A stretch of 64,000 nucleotides of DNA from Cellulomonas fimi (GTDB taxonomy: Bacteria > Actinomycetota > Actinomycetes > Actinomycetales > Cellulomonadaceae). The DNA is taken from contig NZ_CP110680.1 in assembly GCF_028583725.1 (NCBI RefSeq), positions 806,001 through 870,000 on the forward strand. The letters are read 5' to 3'. Shown here in pieces: positions 17,292-26,150 of the stretch. The translations under genes were made by a program, and so were the position numbers. The notes beneath the pieces were generated by a model. It had not been told where the DNA came from. It did no database searches and worked only from the letters and a program-made list of their open reading frames with translations. Each line of letters begins with the position of its first letter. The stretch's first letter is position 1.

Positions 17292-17594
17292 ATGCTCGTG
17301 CTCAGCAGACGCGTCGGTGAGCGTCTCGTCATCGGGGACGACATCGTCGTCACCGTGATCGAGGTCCGCAGCGACGGCGTGCGCCTGGGCATCGACGCCC
17401 CCCGCGACGTCCGCGTGCACCGCGCCGAGGTCCTCGAGGCCCTCACGGCCGCCAACGCCGACGCCGCGGCCGCCGACGACAGCACCGCCGCGGCCCTCCG
17501 CCGCCTCGCGCCGCCGGCTGCGAGCCCGCCGGGCGAGAGCGGCACCGGCACCACCTCCGCCGATCCCTCAGCAGGGACCTCCACCGGCCGATGA
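17292..17594 (+). CDS. csrA: CsrA, post-transcriptional regulator
   Basis: 100 residues. The first 60 form a complete CsrA fold (MLVLSRRVGERLVIGDDIVV, then VTVIEVRSDGVRLGIDAP). The tail is an Ala/Ser/Pro-rich extension not seen in short CsrA proteins. CsrA binds GGA motifs in mRNA leaders. In flagellated Gram-positives it represses flagellin and is held by FliW, which is not in this window. A TAGGGT -10 box (17279-17284) lies so close to the ATG that the message is probably leaderless. It stands 48 bases before cheA. Confidence 0.93.
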   Translation: MLVLSRRVGERLVIGDDIVVTVIEVRSDGVRLGIDAPRDVRVHRAEVLEALTAANADAAAADDSTAAALRRLAPPAASPPGESGTGTTSADPSAGTSTGR

Positions 17595-17642
17595 GGTTGG
17601 GCGCCGGGCCGGCGCCGATCGCCTCCCGGTGGGGAGGCACGC

Positions 17643-20195
17643 GTGGAGGACATCGACGAGATCGTCCGCGAGTTCCTGGTCGAGAGCTACGAGAACCTCG
17701 ACCAGCTGGACCGGGACCTCGTGGAGCTCGAGGAGAACCCGGGCGACAGGCCGCTGCTCAGCAGCGTCTTCCGGACGATCCACACCATCAAGGGGACGAG
17801 CGGGTTCCTCGCGTTCTCCCGCCTGGAGCGCGTGACGCACGCGGGCGAGAACCTGCTGGTCGAGCTGCGCGACGGCCGCCGGCAGATGGACCAGGTGACC
17901 ACCGACGTGCTGCTGCGCACCGTCGACACCGTCCGCCTGCTGCTCGACGCGATCGAGCGGACCGGCGGCGAGGGCGACGTCGACGTCGACGTGGTCGTCG
18001 AGGCCATCGTGGCGGTGCAGGAGGGGCGCACGGCCGCCGCGCCCGCCACCGCGGCACCGGCCCCGGCCGCCGAGCCCGCCGTGACGCCCGCCGAGGCGGC
18101 GCCCGCCGCGGCAGAGCCGACCGACGCGGTCGAGCCCGCCCCCGAGCCGGCGACCGACGTGCCGCACCCCCGCGAGGCCCCCGCCGACGAGACCGCCGCG
18201 CAGGTCGGCGCGGCCGCCGCCGCGCCCGCGGCCGAGGCCGTCGCGACCCCGGACAAGGCCCCGACGATCAAGCAGATCGCGCGGCGCGTCCCGACGACCC
18301 CCGCCGCACCGCCCGCGCCGGCCGGCGGGTCCGGCGCCGGCGACGTGACGCCGGTGCTGCCCACGCCGCACGTCGACCCCGACGCGCAGCGCGCGGCCGA
18401 CGAGGCGCTGGAGGCGGCCGCCGTGCAGGCGCTCGCCACCGCGGCGCTCGCGGATCTCTCGACGGGGCGCGAGTACCAGCCGACGATGGCTCCCGCGGCC
18501 GCGCCGCTGGAGGAGGTCGGCACGCTGCGCGGCGCGAGCGAGTCGTCGGTGCGCATCGACGTCGACCTGCTGGACCGCCTCATGCGGCAGGTCGGCGAGC
18601 TCGTCCTGGTCCGCAACCGGCTCACCCGGCTCGCGGCGGAGTCGCAGGACGTCGACCTCACGCGGTCCGCGCAGCAGCTCAACCTCATCGCCTCCGAGCT
18701 GCAGGACGGGGTCATGCGGACCCGCATGCAGCCCATCGAGAACGTCTGGGCGAAGATGCCGCGCGTCGTGCGCGACCTCGCCGCGACGTGCGGGCGCGAG
18801 GTGCGCCTCGAGCTCGTCGGCGGCGACACGGAGCTCGACCGCAGCCTGCTGGAGGCCGTCAAGGACCCGCTGACGCACCTCGTGCGCAACGCGGTCGACC
18901 ACGGCATCGAGCCGCCGGCCGAGCGCGTCGCCGCGGGCAAGCCGTCGCACGGCACGCTCGAGCTGCGCGCCTTCCACGCGGGCGGTCAGGTCGTCGTCGA
19001 GGTCCGCGACGACGGCCGCGGCATCGACCCGCAGAAGGTCGCCGAGTCGGCGGTCCGCAAGGGCCTGCGCACGCCCGAGCAGGTCGCGTCGCTCGGCCAG
19101 GCGGAGATGCTGGGCCTGCTGTTCCTGCCGGGCTTCTCGACGGCCGCGGCGGTCACGAACGTGTCCGGCCGTGGTGTCGGCATGGACGTCGTGCGCACGC
19201 GCATCGAGGCGGTGGGCGGGACGGTCGACGTCGAGTCCACCGTCGGCGTCGGGACGTCGTGGCGCCTGCGGATCCCGCTGACGCTGGCGATCATGCCGTC
19301 GCTGTCCGTCGAGTGCGACGGCGACGTGTACGCGGTGCCGCAGGTCCACGTGCTCGAGCTGGTCGCGCTCGACGAGCGCGCGGAGCAGGCCGTCGAGCAC
19401 GTGCACGAGGCACCCGTCTACCGGCTGCGCGGCGAGCTGCTGCCGCTCGTGCCGCTGCACGACGTGCTCGGCCTGTCCGACGGCGAGCCCGCCGGGTCGC
19501 GGCCCGGGGTGATCGTCGTCGTGCAGGCGGACGACAACCGCTTCGGTCTGCTCGTCGACCGCGTGCTCGCGACCGAGGAGATCGTCGTGACGCCGCTCGC
19601 GGCGCAGCTCAAGTCCGTGAGCACCTACGCGGGCACCACCGTGCTCGGCGACGGGCGCGTCGCGCTCATCCTCGACATGCAGTCGATCGCCCGCGAGGCC
19701 ATGCCGCGCGAGCACGAGCACGCGTCGGTCGGGCACGCGTCGACGGTCGCCGAGGAGACGCACGAGACCGAGCAGCTGCTCGTCGCCCGCATCGGTGAGG
19801 GCCGGCTGGTCGCGATGCCGCTCGCCGGCGTCGCGCGCCTCGAGCACGTGCGGTCCGACGAGGTCGAGACGGTCGGCGACCGCGAGGTCGTGCAGTACCG
19901 CGGTTCGATCCTGCCGCTCGCCCGCGTCGACGCGCTGGTCGGTGCGACCCCCGAGGACCGCGACGAGCTCCTGCTCGTCGTGTACGAGCGGGGTTCGCGC
20001 AGCGCCGCGCTCGTCGTCGAGGACATCGTCGACATCGTCGAGGACCACGCCGAGCACTCCGACATCGACGCCGCCGGGCTCGTCGGCTCGACCGTCGTGC
20101 ACGGGCGCGTCACCGAGCTGCTCGACCTGCCCGCCGCGCTGCTCGCGGCTGACCACGACTTCGAGTCCGACGACCTGCTGGAGAGTGTCGCGTGA
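17643..20195 (+). CDS. cheA: CheA, chemotaxis histidine kinase with two CheW-like domains
   Basis: 850 residues, GTG start after a GGGGAGG site. The HPt domain has phospho-accepting H47 (TIHTIKGTSGFL). Residues about 125-275 are an Ala/Pro/Glu-rich linker with no clear P2 domain. Dimerisation and kinase domains follow, with the N-box HLVRNAVDHGIEP and G-box DDGRGIDPQKV and GRGVGMDVV. The C-terminus carries one CheW-like (P5) domain at about 555-685 and a second, more diverged one at about 700-830. It autophosphorylates and passes phosphate to CheY and CheB. The stop overlaps cheW. Confidence 0.96.
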   Translation: MEDIDEIVREFLVESYENLDQLDRDLVELEENPGDRPLLSSVFRTIHTIKGTSGFLAFSRLERVTHAGENLLVELRDGRRQMDQVTTDVLLRTVDTVRLLLDAIERTGGEGDVDVDVVVEAIVAVQEGRTAAAPATAAPAPAAEPAVTPAEAAPAAAEPTDAVEPAPEPATDVPHPREAPADETAAQVGAAAAAPAAEAVATPDKAPTIKQIARRVPTTPAAPPAPAGGSGAGDVTPVLPTPHVDPDAQRAADEALEAAAVQALATAALADLSTGREYQPTMAPAAAPLEEVGTLRGASESSVRIDVDLLDRLMRQVGELVLVRNRLTRLAAESQDVDLTRSAQQLNLIASELQDGVMRTRMQPIENVWAKMPRVVRDLAATCGREVRLELVGGDTELDRSLLEAVKDPLTHLVRNAVDHGIEPPAERVAAGKPSHGTLELRAFHAGGQVVVEVRDDGRGIDPQKVAESAVRKGLRTPEQVASLGQAEMLGLLFLPGFSTAAAVTNVSGRGVGMDVVRTRIEAVGGTVDVESTVGVGTSWRLRIPLTLAIMPSLSVECDGDVYAVPQVHVLELVALDERAEQAVEHVHEAPVYRLRGELLPLVPLHDVLGLSDGEPAGSRPGVIVVVQADDNRFGLLVDRVLATEEIVVTPLAAQLKSVSTYAGTTVLGDGRVALILDMQSIAREAMPREHEHASVGHASTVAEETHETEQLLVARIGEGRLVAMPLAGVARLEHVRSDEVETVGDREVVQYRGSILPLARVDALVGATPEDRDELLLVVYERGSRSAALVVEDIVDIVEDHAEHSDIDAAGLVGSTVVHGRVTELLDLPAALLAADHDFESDDLLESVA

Positions 20196-20611
20196 ACCGC
20201 TACGTCACGTTCACGATCGGCGACGACCTGTACGGCGTCGACGTGCTGCGCGTCCAGGAGGCGCTGCGCGCGCACGCCCGCACGCGCGTGCCGCTCGCGC
20301 CGCCCGGGATCGCGGGGGTCGTCAACCTGCGCGGTCAGGTCGTCGTGACCGTCGACCTGCGGCCGCGGCTGGGGCTGCCGGGCCTCGCCCAGGACGCCGA
20401 GCCGATGATGGTGGTCGTCCAGGTCGACGGCGAGCCGGTGAGCCTGCTGGTCGACGAGATCGGCGACGTCCTCGACGTGCCCGTCGAGGACGTGGGCGCG
20501 CCGCCGGAGACGCTCGACCCGGCCCTGCGGTCCCTCATCCGCTCGGCCTGCACGCTCGACGACCGGCTGCTGCTGGTGCTGGACGTCGACGAGGCCGCGG
20601 CCGCCGCCTGA
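20192..20611 (+). CDS. cheW: CheW, receptor-kinase coupling protein
   Basis: 139 residues, a single CheW domain (YVTFTIGDDLYGVDVLRVQE, GVVNLRGQVVVTVDLRPRLG). It bridges the receptor tip and CheA P5. Its GTG overlaps the cheA stop by four bases. Confidence 0.96.
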   Translation: MNRYVTFTIGDDLYGVDVLRVQEALRAHARTRVPLAPPGIAGVVNLRGQVVVTVDLRPRLGLPGLAQDAEPMMVVVQVDGEPVSLLVDEIGDVLDVPVEDVGAPPETLDPALRSLIRSACTLDDRLLLVLDVDEAAAAA

Positions 20612-20642
20612 GCAGCGCGGGGGTGGATGTCGCCCCGACCCC

Positions 20643-20669
20643 TCACAGCACCGCTGCCGTGGCCGATCT
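20643..20669 (+). promoter_or_regulatory. Candidate flagellar sigma-28 promoter for the receptor gene
   Basis: TCAC (20643-20646), 15 bases, then GCCGATCT (20662-20669). The known sigma-28 form is TAAA, about 15 bases, GCCGATAA. The -10 part fits well and the -35 part poorly. It lies 41 bases before the receptor ATG. Confidence 0.4.
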
Positions 20670-20709
20670 TGACGGACGACGGCGACGAAGCCCCTGACAA
20701 GGAGCAGTG

Positions 20710-22332
20710 ATGAGCAAGACCTCCCGCGACGGCGCCCCGCGTCGGCGCATGAGCCTGGGCAACCTGGGCATCCAGACGAAGATGATGCTGCTGCTCGGCC
20801 TCGTGGCGTTCGTCGCCCTCGGCTCGGGCGCGTTCGCCTACGTCGCCCTCCAGCGTGCCGCCCAGGACCTGCGGGACGTCGACGTCGTCGCCACCGAGGT
20901 GGCCGCGCTGTCCCGCTCGGTCGACGACGGCCAGCACAACGCTCGGCTCATCGTCGCCCAGATCGCGGCCGTCAAGAACCCCGTCATCCGCAAGGGCTGG
21001 GTCGAGCTGCAGCGGCGCAACGACATGGACATGGCCGAGGCGATCGAGGCGTTCGGGACGTCGAGCGGCGCGGTGGGCAACGCGGCCTGGCCCGCGTTCG
21101 TCGACTCGTACCAGACGTGGGTCGTGCTGCGGGACGAGAAGGTCGTGCCCGCCGCGCTGGCCGACGACGCCGACGCGTACTCCTCGATCTCCGACACCGT
21201 GAGCCAGCCGGCCATCGACGACTTCGTGCTGAAGTTCGACGAGGTCGAGAAGGCGATGGCCGCGCAGGTCACCGCGACGACCGACGCCGCGCAGGACCGC
21301 GTCGACATGGCGGGCTACATCCTCGGGATCAGCCTGTTCGCCGGTCTGGCGATCTCGATGTTCCTCGGCTTCAAGACGGCGTCCGGCATCCGCAAGAGCG
21401 TGTGGGACATGTGCCGCGCGCTCAACGGCATGGCCGTCGGCGACTTCACGCGGACCGTCCCGGGCACGTCGCGCGACGAGATGGGGCAGATGCGCGAGGC
21501 CCTCACCCGCGCCCAGGCCGGGGTCCGCGAGACGCTGACCGAGGTCAAGCACACGGCCGACGAGGTCGCCGTCGCGGCCGAGCAGCTCTCCGCGTCCTCG
21601 AGCCAGGTCGCGTCCGGCTCGGACGAGACGAGCGCGCAGGCGGGCGTCGTCGCGGCCGCGGCCGCGCAGGTGTCGCGCAACGTGCAGGCCGTCGCGGCGG
21701 GCGCCGAGCAGATGGGCGCGTCGATCCGCGAGATCGCGCAGAACGCGACCGAGGCCACGAAGGTCGCGCAGGCGGCCACGGGCGCCGCGGCGAGCGCGAA
21801 CGACTCCGTGTCGCGCCTCGGCTCGTCGAGCCAGGAGATCGGCAAGGTCGTCAAGCTCATCACGTCGATCGCGGAGCAGACGAACCTGCTCGCGCTCAAC
21901 GCGACCATCGAGGCCGCGCGGGCCGGCGAGGCCGGCAAGGGCTTCGCGGTCGTCGCGGGCGAGGTCAAGGAGCTCGCGTCGGAGACCGCCAAGGCGACCG
22001 AGGACATCGCGCGCCGCGTCGAGGCGATCCAGGCCGACACCACGGGTGCCGTCGCCGCGATCGGCGAGATCGGCACGATCATCGCGTCGATCAACGACTA
22101 CCAGCTGACCATCGCGTCGGCCGTCGAGGAGCAGACCGCGACGACCAACGAGATGTCCCGCGGCGTGGCCGAGGCCGCCACCGGTTCCGGCGAGATCGCC
22201 GCGAACATCACCGGGGTCGCCACGTCCGCCGCCACCAGCTCGCAGGTGCTCACCCAGATGGGCGACTCCGTCACCGAGCTGGCCCGCATGTCCGCCGACC
22301 TGCGCGAGCGGGTGTCGATGTTCACCTTCTGA
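20710..22332 (+). CDS. Methyl-accepting chemotaxis protein
   Basis: 540 residues from the ATG at 20710 with AAGGAG just upstream; a GTG three bases earlier is an alternative. TM1 (about 20-42) and TM2 (about 198-218) enclose a 155-residue extracellular helical domain of the four-helix-bundle type. A HAMP domain and the signalling domain follow, with the highly conserved tip [19 protein letters not shown]. There is no C-terminal CheR-docking pentapeptide. The ligand is unknown; the next gene encodes a binding-protein-like lobe that may be its partner. Confidence 0.94.
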   Translation: MSKTSRDGAPRRRMSLGNLGIQTKMMLLLGLVAFVALGSGAFAYVALQRAAQDLRDVDVVATEVAALSRSVDDGQHNARLIVAQIAAVKNPVIRKGWVELQRRNDMDMAEAIEAFGTSSGAVGNAAWPAFVDSYQTWVVLRDEKVVPAALADDADAYSSISDTVSQPAIDDFVLKFDEVEKAMAAQVTATTDAAQDRVDMAGYILGISLFAGLAISMFLGFKTASGIRKSVWDMCRALNGMAVGDFTRTVPGTSRDEMGQMREALTRAQAGVRETLTEVKHTADEVAVAAEQLSASSSQVASGSDETSAQAGVVAAAAAQVSRNVQAVAAGAEQMGASIREIAQNATEATKVAQAATGAAASANDSVSRLGSSSQEIGKVVKLITSIAEQTNLLALNATIEAARAGEAGKGFAVVAGEVKELASETAKATEDIARRVEAIQADTTGAVAAIGEIGTIIASINDYQLTIASAVEEQTATTNEMSRGVAEAATGSGEIAANITGVATSAATSSQVLTQMGDSVTELARMSADLRERVSMFTF

Positions 22333-22388
22333 CCGAAGGTGCACCACCGCCGGGCCACGGAAGGCCCGCCGGCACGAAGGAGACAGGG

Positions 22389-22808
22389 ATGTCGCGACGG
22401 AAGGCTTGGGCGGCGTCGGTCATGGCGCTCGCCGTGGCGGCCGCGTTCGCCCACCAGACCGGGGACGGCGAGGTCAGCGGCGACGCGCTCGCCCGGTGGC
22501 AGGCCACACGGCTCGTCGGCGTGACGCTGCCGGCGACCGGCTGGGCCGAGGAGGGCGACGTGCTCGTGCAGCGCCTCGCCCAGCTCGGGTACGGCGTGCG
22601 CGTGCACTACGCGCCCGACTCGGCGACCCAGGTCGCGCAGGTGCACCTGCTCGTCGACGGCGGTGCCGACGCGGTCGTCGCGGTCGCGGTCGCCGAGGGC
22701 ACCCTCGACGACGTGCTCCAGCAGGCCCGGCTGCGCGGTGTGGTCGTCGTCCCGTACGAGGCCGACGTCGCGACGAGCGTCGAGGCGCAGCTCGGCGGCG
22801 TCGCGTGA
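22389..22808 (+). CDS. Secreted one-lobe homologue of periplasmic sugar-binding proteins
   Basis: 139 residues, ATG start. A signal peptide (Arg-rich start, hydrophobic 8-21) precedes a domain like the N-terminal lobe of XylF/ChvE-type binding proteins: LVGVTLPATGWAEEGDVLVQ, then LGYGVRVHYAPDSATQVAQV, LLVDGGADAVVAVAV and GVVVVPYEADV. Family members have two lobes and about 330 residues; this one stops after the first. It lies between the receptor and cheB, whose GTG overlaps its stop, so it is translated with the chemotaxis set. It may feed ligand information to the receptor. Function is inference; homology is by eye. Confidence 0.6.
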   Translation: MSRRKAWAASVMALAVAAAFAHQTGDGEVSGDALARWQATRLVGVTLPATGWAEEGDVLVQRLAQLGYGVRVHYAPDSATQVAQVHLLVDGGADAVVAVAVAEGTLDDVLQQARLRGVVVVPYEADVATSVEAQLGGVA

Positions 22809-23938
22809 GCCGGATCCGGGTGCTCGTCGTCGACGACTCGGTCGTCGTGCGGCGCATCGTCAGCGACGTGCTCGGGCAGGACCGGCGCATCGAGGTCGTC
22901 GGGATCGCCGCGAACGGCCGGCTCGCGCTCACGAAGGTCGCGCAGCTCCAGCCCGACCTCGTGACGATGGACGTCGAGATGCCGGAGATGGGCGGCATCG
23001 AGACGGTCGCGGAGCTGCGCGCACAGGGCTACCGGATGCCGATCGTCATGTTCTCGACGCTCACCGAGCGCGGCGCGACGGCGACGCTCGACGCGCTCGC
23101 GGCCGGCGCGACCGACTACGTCACGAAGCCCAGCGGCACCGCGTCGGTGCACGAGGCGCTCGCCCGGGTCGCGCACGACCTGATCCCGCGCATCCTCGCG
23201 CTCGTCCCGCGCACCGAGGACGTCGTCGACGTGCGGCAGCCCGCGGCGCCCGCACACGCCGCGCACGCCGCCCCGCCGGTCGACGTGCTCGCGCCCGGCG
23301 CCGAGCCCGTCACGCGGCCGATGCCCGCGGCGCACCCCGTGCAGCTCGTCGTCGTCGCGTCGTCCACGGGCGGCCCCGAGGCGCTCACCCGCGTCCTGCG
23401 CGGCCTCACCGCGCCGCCGCCCGTGCCCGTCCTCGTCGTGCAGCACATGCCGCCCGTCTTCACGCGTCAGCTCGCCGCGCGGCTCGACCGGGTCGGTCCC
23501 GCCGCGGTCGTCGAGGCGGGCGACGACGAGCCGCTGCTGCCCGGGACCGTCTACATCGCCCCCGGCGACCGGCACCTCGGCGTCGACACCCGGACCGGCA
23601 TGCTGCGCACCGCGCTCGACGACTCGCCGCCCATCAACTTCTGCCGGCCCGCGGCCGACGTCCTGTTCCGCTCCGCCGTGCGCGCCGTGCGCGGCGAGCT
23701 GCTCGGCGTGGTCCTCACCGGCATGGGCGTCGACGGCCGGCAGGGCTGCGTCGACGTCGTCGGCGCGGGCGGGACCGTCCTCGTGCAGGACCAGCCGTCG
23801 AGCGTCGTCTGGGGCATGCCCGGAGCCGTCGCCACCGCCGGGCTCGCGCACCGCGTGCTGCCCGTCGACCAGATCCCCGCGGCCGTGGAGGACGTCCTCA
23901 GCCACGCCACCGCCGAACCCACCGGAGCGCACCGATGA
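22805..23938 (+). CDS. cheB: CheB, receptor methylesterase/deamidase
   Basis: 377 residues, GTG start. Receiver domain with phospho-acceptor D56 (TMDVEMPEMGG), a His/Ala/Pro-rich linker, and the methylesterase domain with catalytic serine in VASSTGGPEAL, histidine in VVQHMPPVF and aspartate in LTGMGVDG. It removes methyl groups from receptors and, with CheR, sets adaptation. Both ends overlap neighbours by four bases. Confidence 0.97.
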   Translation: MSRIRVLVVDDSVVVRRIVSDVLGQDRRIEVVGIAANGRLALTKVAQLQPDLVTMDVEMPEMGGIETVAELRAQGYRMPIVMFSTLTERGATATLDALAAGATDYVTKPSGTASVHEALARVAHDLIPRILALVPRTEDVVDVRQPAAPAHAAHAAPPVDVLAPGAEPVTRPMPAAHPVQLVVVASSTGGPEALTRVLRGLTAPPPVPVLVVQHMPPVFTRQLAARLDRVGPAAVVEAGDDEPLLPGTVYIAPGDRHLGVDTRTGMLRTALDDSPPINFCRPAADVLFRSAVRAVRGELLGVVLTGMGVDGRQGCVDVVGAGGTVLVQDQPSSVVWGMPGAVATAGLAHRVLPVDQIPAAVEDVLSHATAEPTGAHR

Positions 23939-24867
23939 GCCTCGCCCCCGACGCCTTCGCCTACGTCGCGGAGCTGGTGGCACGACGCGCCGGCATCAAC
24001 CTCGACGCGGGCAAGGAGTACCTCGTGGAGTCCCGGCTCCAGCCGCTCGCGCAGCAGGCCGGGCACACGCGGGTCGACACGTTCGTGCGCGAGCTGCGCG
24101 GAGTCGAGCGCGAGGCCGACGTGCGTGCCGTCGTCGACGCGCTCACCACCAACGAGACGTCGTTCTTCCGCGACGGCGCACCGTTCCACGCGCTCGCCGA
24201 GCACGTCGTGCCCGCGCTGCGTGGCCCGGACGGCACGCTGCCCCGCCTGCGGGTCTGGTCGGCGGCCTGCTCGACCGGGCAGGAGCCGTACTCGATCGCG
24301 ATGACGCTCGCCGACGCCGCACCCGACACGGCCGTCGAGATCGTCGCGACCGACATCAACGCGACCGTGCTCGACCGCGCGTCGCAGGGCCTCTACTCGC
24401 GGCTCGAGACGAACCGCGGGCTGCCCGCGCAGATGCTCGTCCGCCACTTCGAGGCCGACGGCACCGGCTGGCGCGTGCGCGACTCCCTGCGCCGGCAGGT
24501 CACGTTCCTGCGGCACAACCTCCTCGACGCGCCGCCGTTCGGCGGGGGCTTCGACGTGGTGTTCCTGCGCAACGTGCTCATCTACTTCGACCTGCCGGTC
24601 AAGCAGGCCGTCCTCGACCGCGTGCTCGCGGCCATGCGCCCCGGCGGGTTCCTCGTCCTCGGCGCCGCGGAGACGACGATCGGTCTCGACGACGGCTGGG
24701 AGCGGGTGCCCGTCGAGCGCGGAGCCGTGTACCGCGCCGCCGCCGTGCCCAGCCTCCTCGCCCCGACCGTCCGGCCGTTCCCCGCCCTTGCCCCCCTCGG
24801 TGTCGTGCCGTCCGCGCGCGCCGCCGCCGTCCAGCTGTCCGACAGCGTCCGAGGAGAGAGCCGATGA
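23935..24867 (+). CDS. cheR: CheR, receptor methyltransferase
   Basis: 310 residues. The N-terminal helical domain (about 1-75, LTTNETSFFRD) is followed by an S-adenosylmethionine-binding domain (RVWSAACSTGQEPYSIAM, IVATDINATVLDRA, DVVFLRNVLIYFD). It methylates receptor glutamates. A 50-residue Ala/Pro tail has no known role. The stop overlaps the following cheY. Confidence 0.97.
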   Translation: MSLAPDAFAYVAELVARRAGINLDAGKEYLVESRLQPLAQQAGHTRVDTFVRELRGVEREADVRAVVDALTTNETSFFRDGAPFHALAEHVVPALRGPDGTLPRLRVWSAACSTGQEPYSIAMTLADAAPDTAVEIVATDINATVLDRASQGLYSRLETNRGLPAQMLVRHFEADGTGWRVRDSLRRQVTFLRHNLLDAPPFGGGFDVVFLRNVLIYFDLPVKQAVLDRVLAAMRPGGFLVLGAAETTIGLDDGWERVPVERGAVYRAAAVPSLLAPTVRPFPALAPLGVVPSARAAAVQLSDSVRGESR

Positions 24868-25247
24868 GAGCACTCGTGGTCGACGACTCGCGGACGATGC
24901 GCCGCATCGTCGCGAACGTCCTGGAAGGGCTCGGGTTCTCGACGACCCAGGCCGCCGACGGCCAGGAGGCCCTCGACGCCCTCCAGCAGGAGGGGGCCGT
25001 GGACCTCGTCACCGTCGACTGGAACATGCCCGTGATGGACGGGCTCGAGCTCGTCACGCACGTCCGCAAGAACCGCGAGTGGCGCGGCGTGACGCTCATG
25101 ATGGTCACGACCGAGGCCGAGCAGTCCCAGATCGTGCGTGCGCTCGCGGCAGGCGCGCACGAGTACCTGATCAAGCCGTTCACCGCCGAGGAGCTGCGGG
25201 CGAAGCTCGACCTGCTCGGCCTCGTCCCCGTGGAGGAGACCGCATGA
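24864..25247 (+). CDS. cheY: CheY-like response regulator, first copy
   Basis: 127 residues, one receiver domain. D7-D8 bind magnesium, D52 (TVDWNMPVMDG) accepts phosphate, and T82-region and K (YLIKPF) complete the active site. There is no output domain, so it should act by protein contact, probably at the flagellar switch. It precedes cheX with a four-base overlap. Confidence 0.93.
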   Translation: MRALVVDDSRTMRRIVANVLEGLGFSTTQAADGQEALDALQQEGAVDLVTVDWNMPVMDGLELVTHVRKNREWRGVTLMMVTTEAEQSQIVRALAAGAHEYLIKPFTAEELRAKLDLLGLVPVEETA

Positions 25248-25711
25248 GCACCGACGTCGCGACCGACCAGGTCCTGCTCATCGCCCGTGACGTGTTCGCG
25301 TCGATGATCGACGGCGAGGACGGGCACCTGAACGCCTGGGAGGGCGGGACGCCCGCCGTCGAGGAGCCCGTGCACGCGTGGGTCGACCTGTTCGGCGAGC
25401 TGAGCGGCCGGGCGGTGCTCACCACGGCCACGTCGACGGCGCACGACCTGGCCCGGGCGCTGCTCGGGCTGCCCGCCGACGAGGAGGTCTCGCACGACGA
25501 CCTCGTCGACGCGTTCGGCGAGCTCGCGAACGTGGTCGGCGGCAACATCAAGGCGCTCATGCCGGACGCCGCCAAGCTCGGCCTGCCCGCGGTCGCGGAC
25601 ACGGTGCCGCTGCTCGAGGGCGCGCTGCGGGTCCAGGAGCTCGCGCTGTCGTGGCGCGGCCGCGCGATCGTGGTCGAGCTGTGGGTCCTGCTGACGGGGG
25701 GCGGACAATGA
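25244..25711 (+). CDS. cheX: CheX-family CheY phosphatase
   Basis: 155 residues. The ExxN phosphatase signature is E93-L94-A95-N96 in DAFGELANVVGGNIKAL. CheX-type proteins dephosphorylate CheY-P and replace CheZ in many bacteria. Placement right after a cheY supports this. It ends 76 bases before the second cheY. Confidence 0.82.
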   Translation: MSTDVATDQVLLIARDVFASMIDGEDGHLNAWEGGTPAVEEPVHAWVDLFGELSGRAVLTTATSTAHDLARALLGLPADEEVSHDDLVDAFGELANVVGGNIKALMPDAAKLGLPAVADTVPLLEGALRVQELALSWRGRAIVVELWVLLTGGGQ

Positions 25712-25787
25712 GTGCCGTCCTCGTCGTCCCCCGAACCGCCGCCGTGACGGACGCCCCCCGCCACGGCACCGAAGGAAGGAACCGTCC

Positions 25788-26150
25788 ATGATCCGCGTCC
25801 TCGTCGTCGACGACAGCCGCGTCATGCGCCAGATCGTGATCCGCACGCTCCGGCAGGCGGGCTACGACTGGGACGTGCGCGAGGCGTCCGACGGTGCGGA
25901 AGCCCTCGCGGCCGTCCGCGCCGACGAGCCCGACGTCGTCCTGTCGGACTGGAACATGCCCAACGTGTCGGGCATCGAGCTGCTGGAGGCGCTGCGCGCC
26001 GAGGGGTTCGAGACGCCGTTCGGGTTCGTGACGTCCGAGGGCTCGCCCGAGATGCGGGCGACCGCGGACGCCGCCGGCGCGCTGTTCCTCATCGCGAAGC
26101 CGTTCACCGCGGAGTCGTTCCGCGAGGTCATCGAGCCGGTGCTCGCATGA
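25788..26150 (+). CDS. CheY-like response regulator, second copy
   Basis: 120 residues. D8-D9, phospho-acceptor D54 (LSDWNMPNVSG) and the KPF lysine (LIAKPF) are intact. It shares the DWNMP block with the first copy but is clearly diverged. AAGGAAGGA lies eight bases before the ATG. One copy may drive the motor and the other act as a phosphate sink; sequence alone does not say which. Confidence 0.9.
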   Translation: MIRVLVVDDSRVMRQIVIRTLRQAGYDWDVREASDGAEALAAVRADEPDVVLSDWNMPNVSGIELLEALRAEGFETPFGFVTSEGSPEMRATADAAGALFLIAKPFTAESFREVIEPVLA

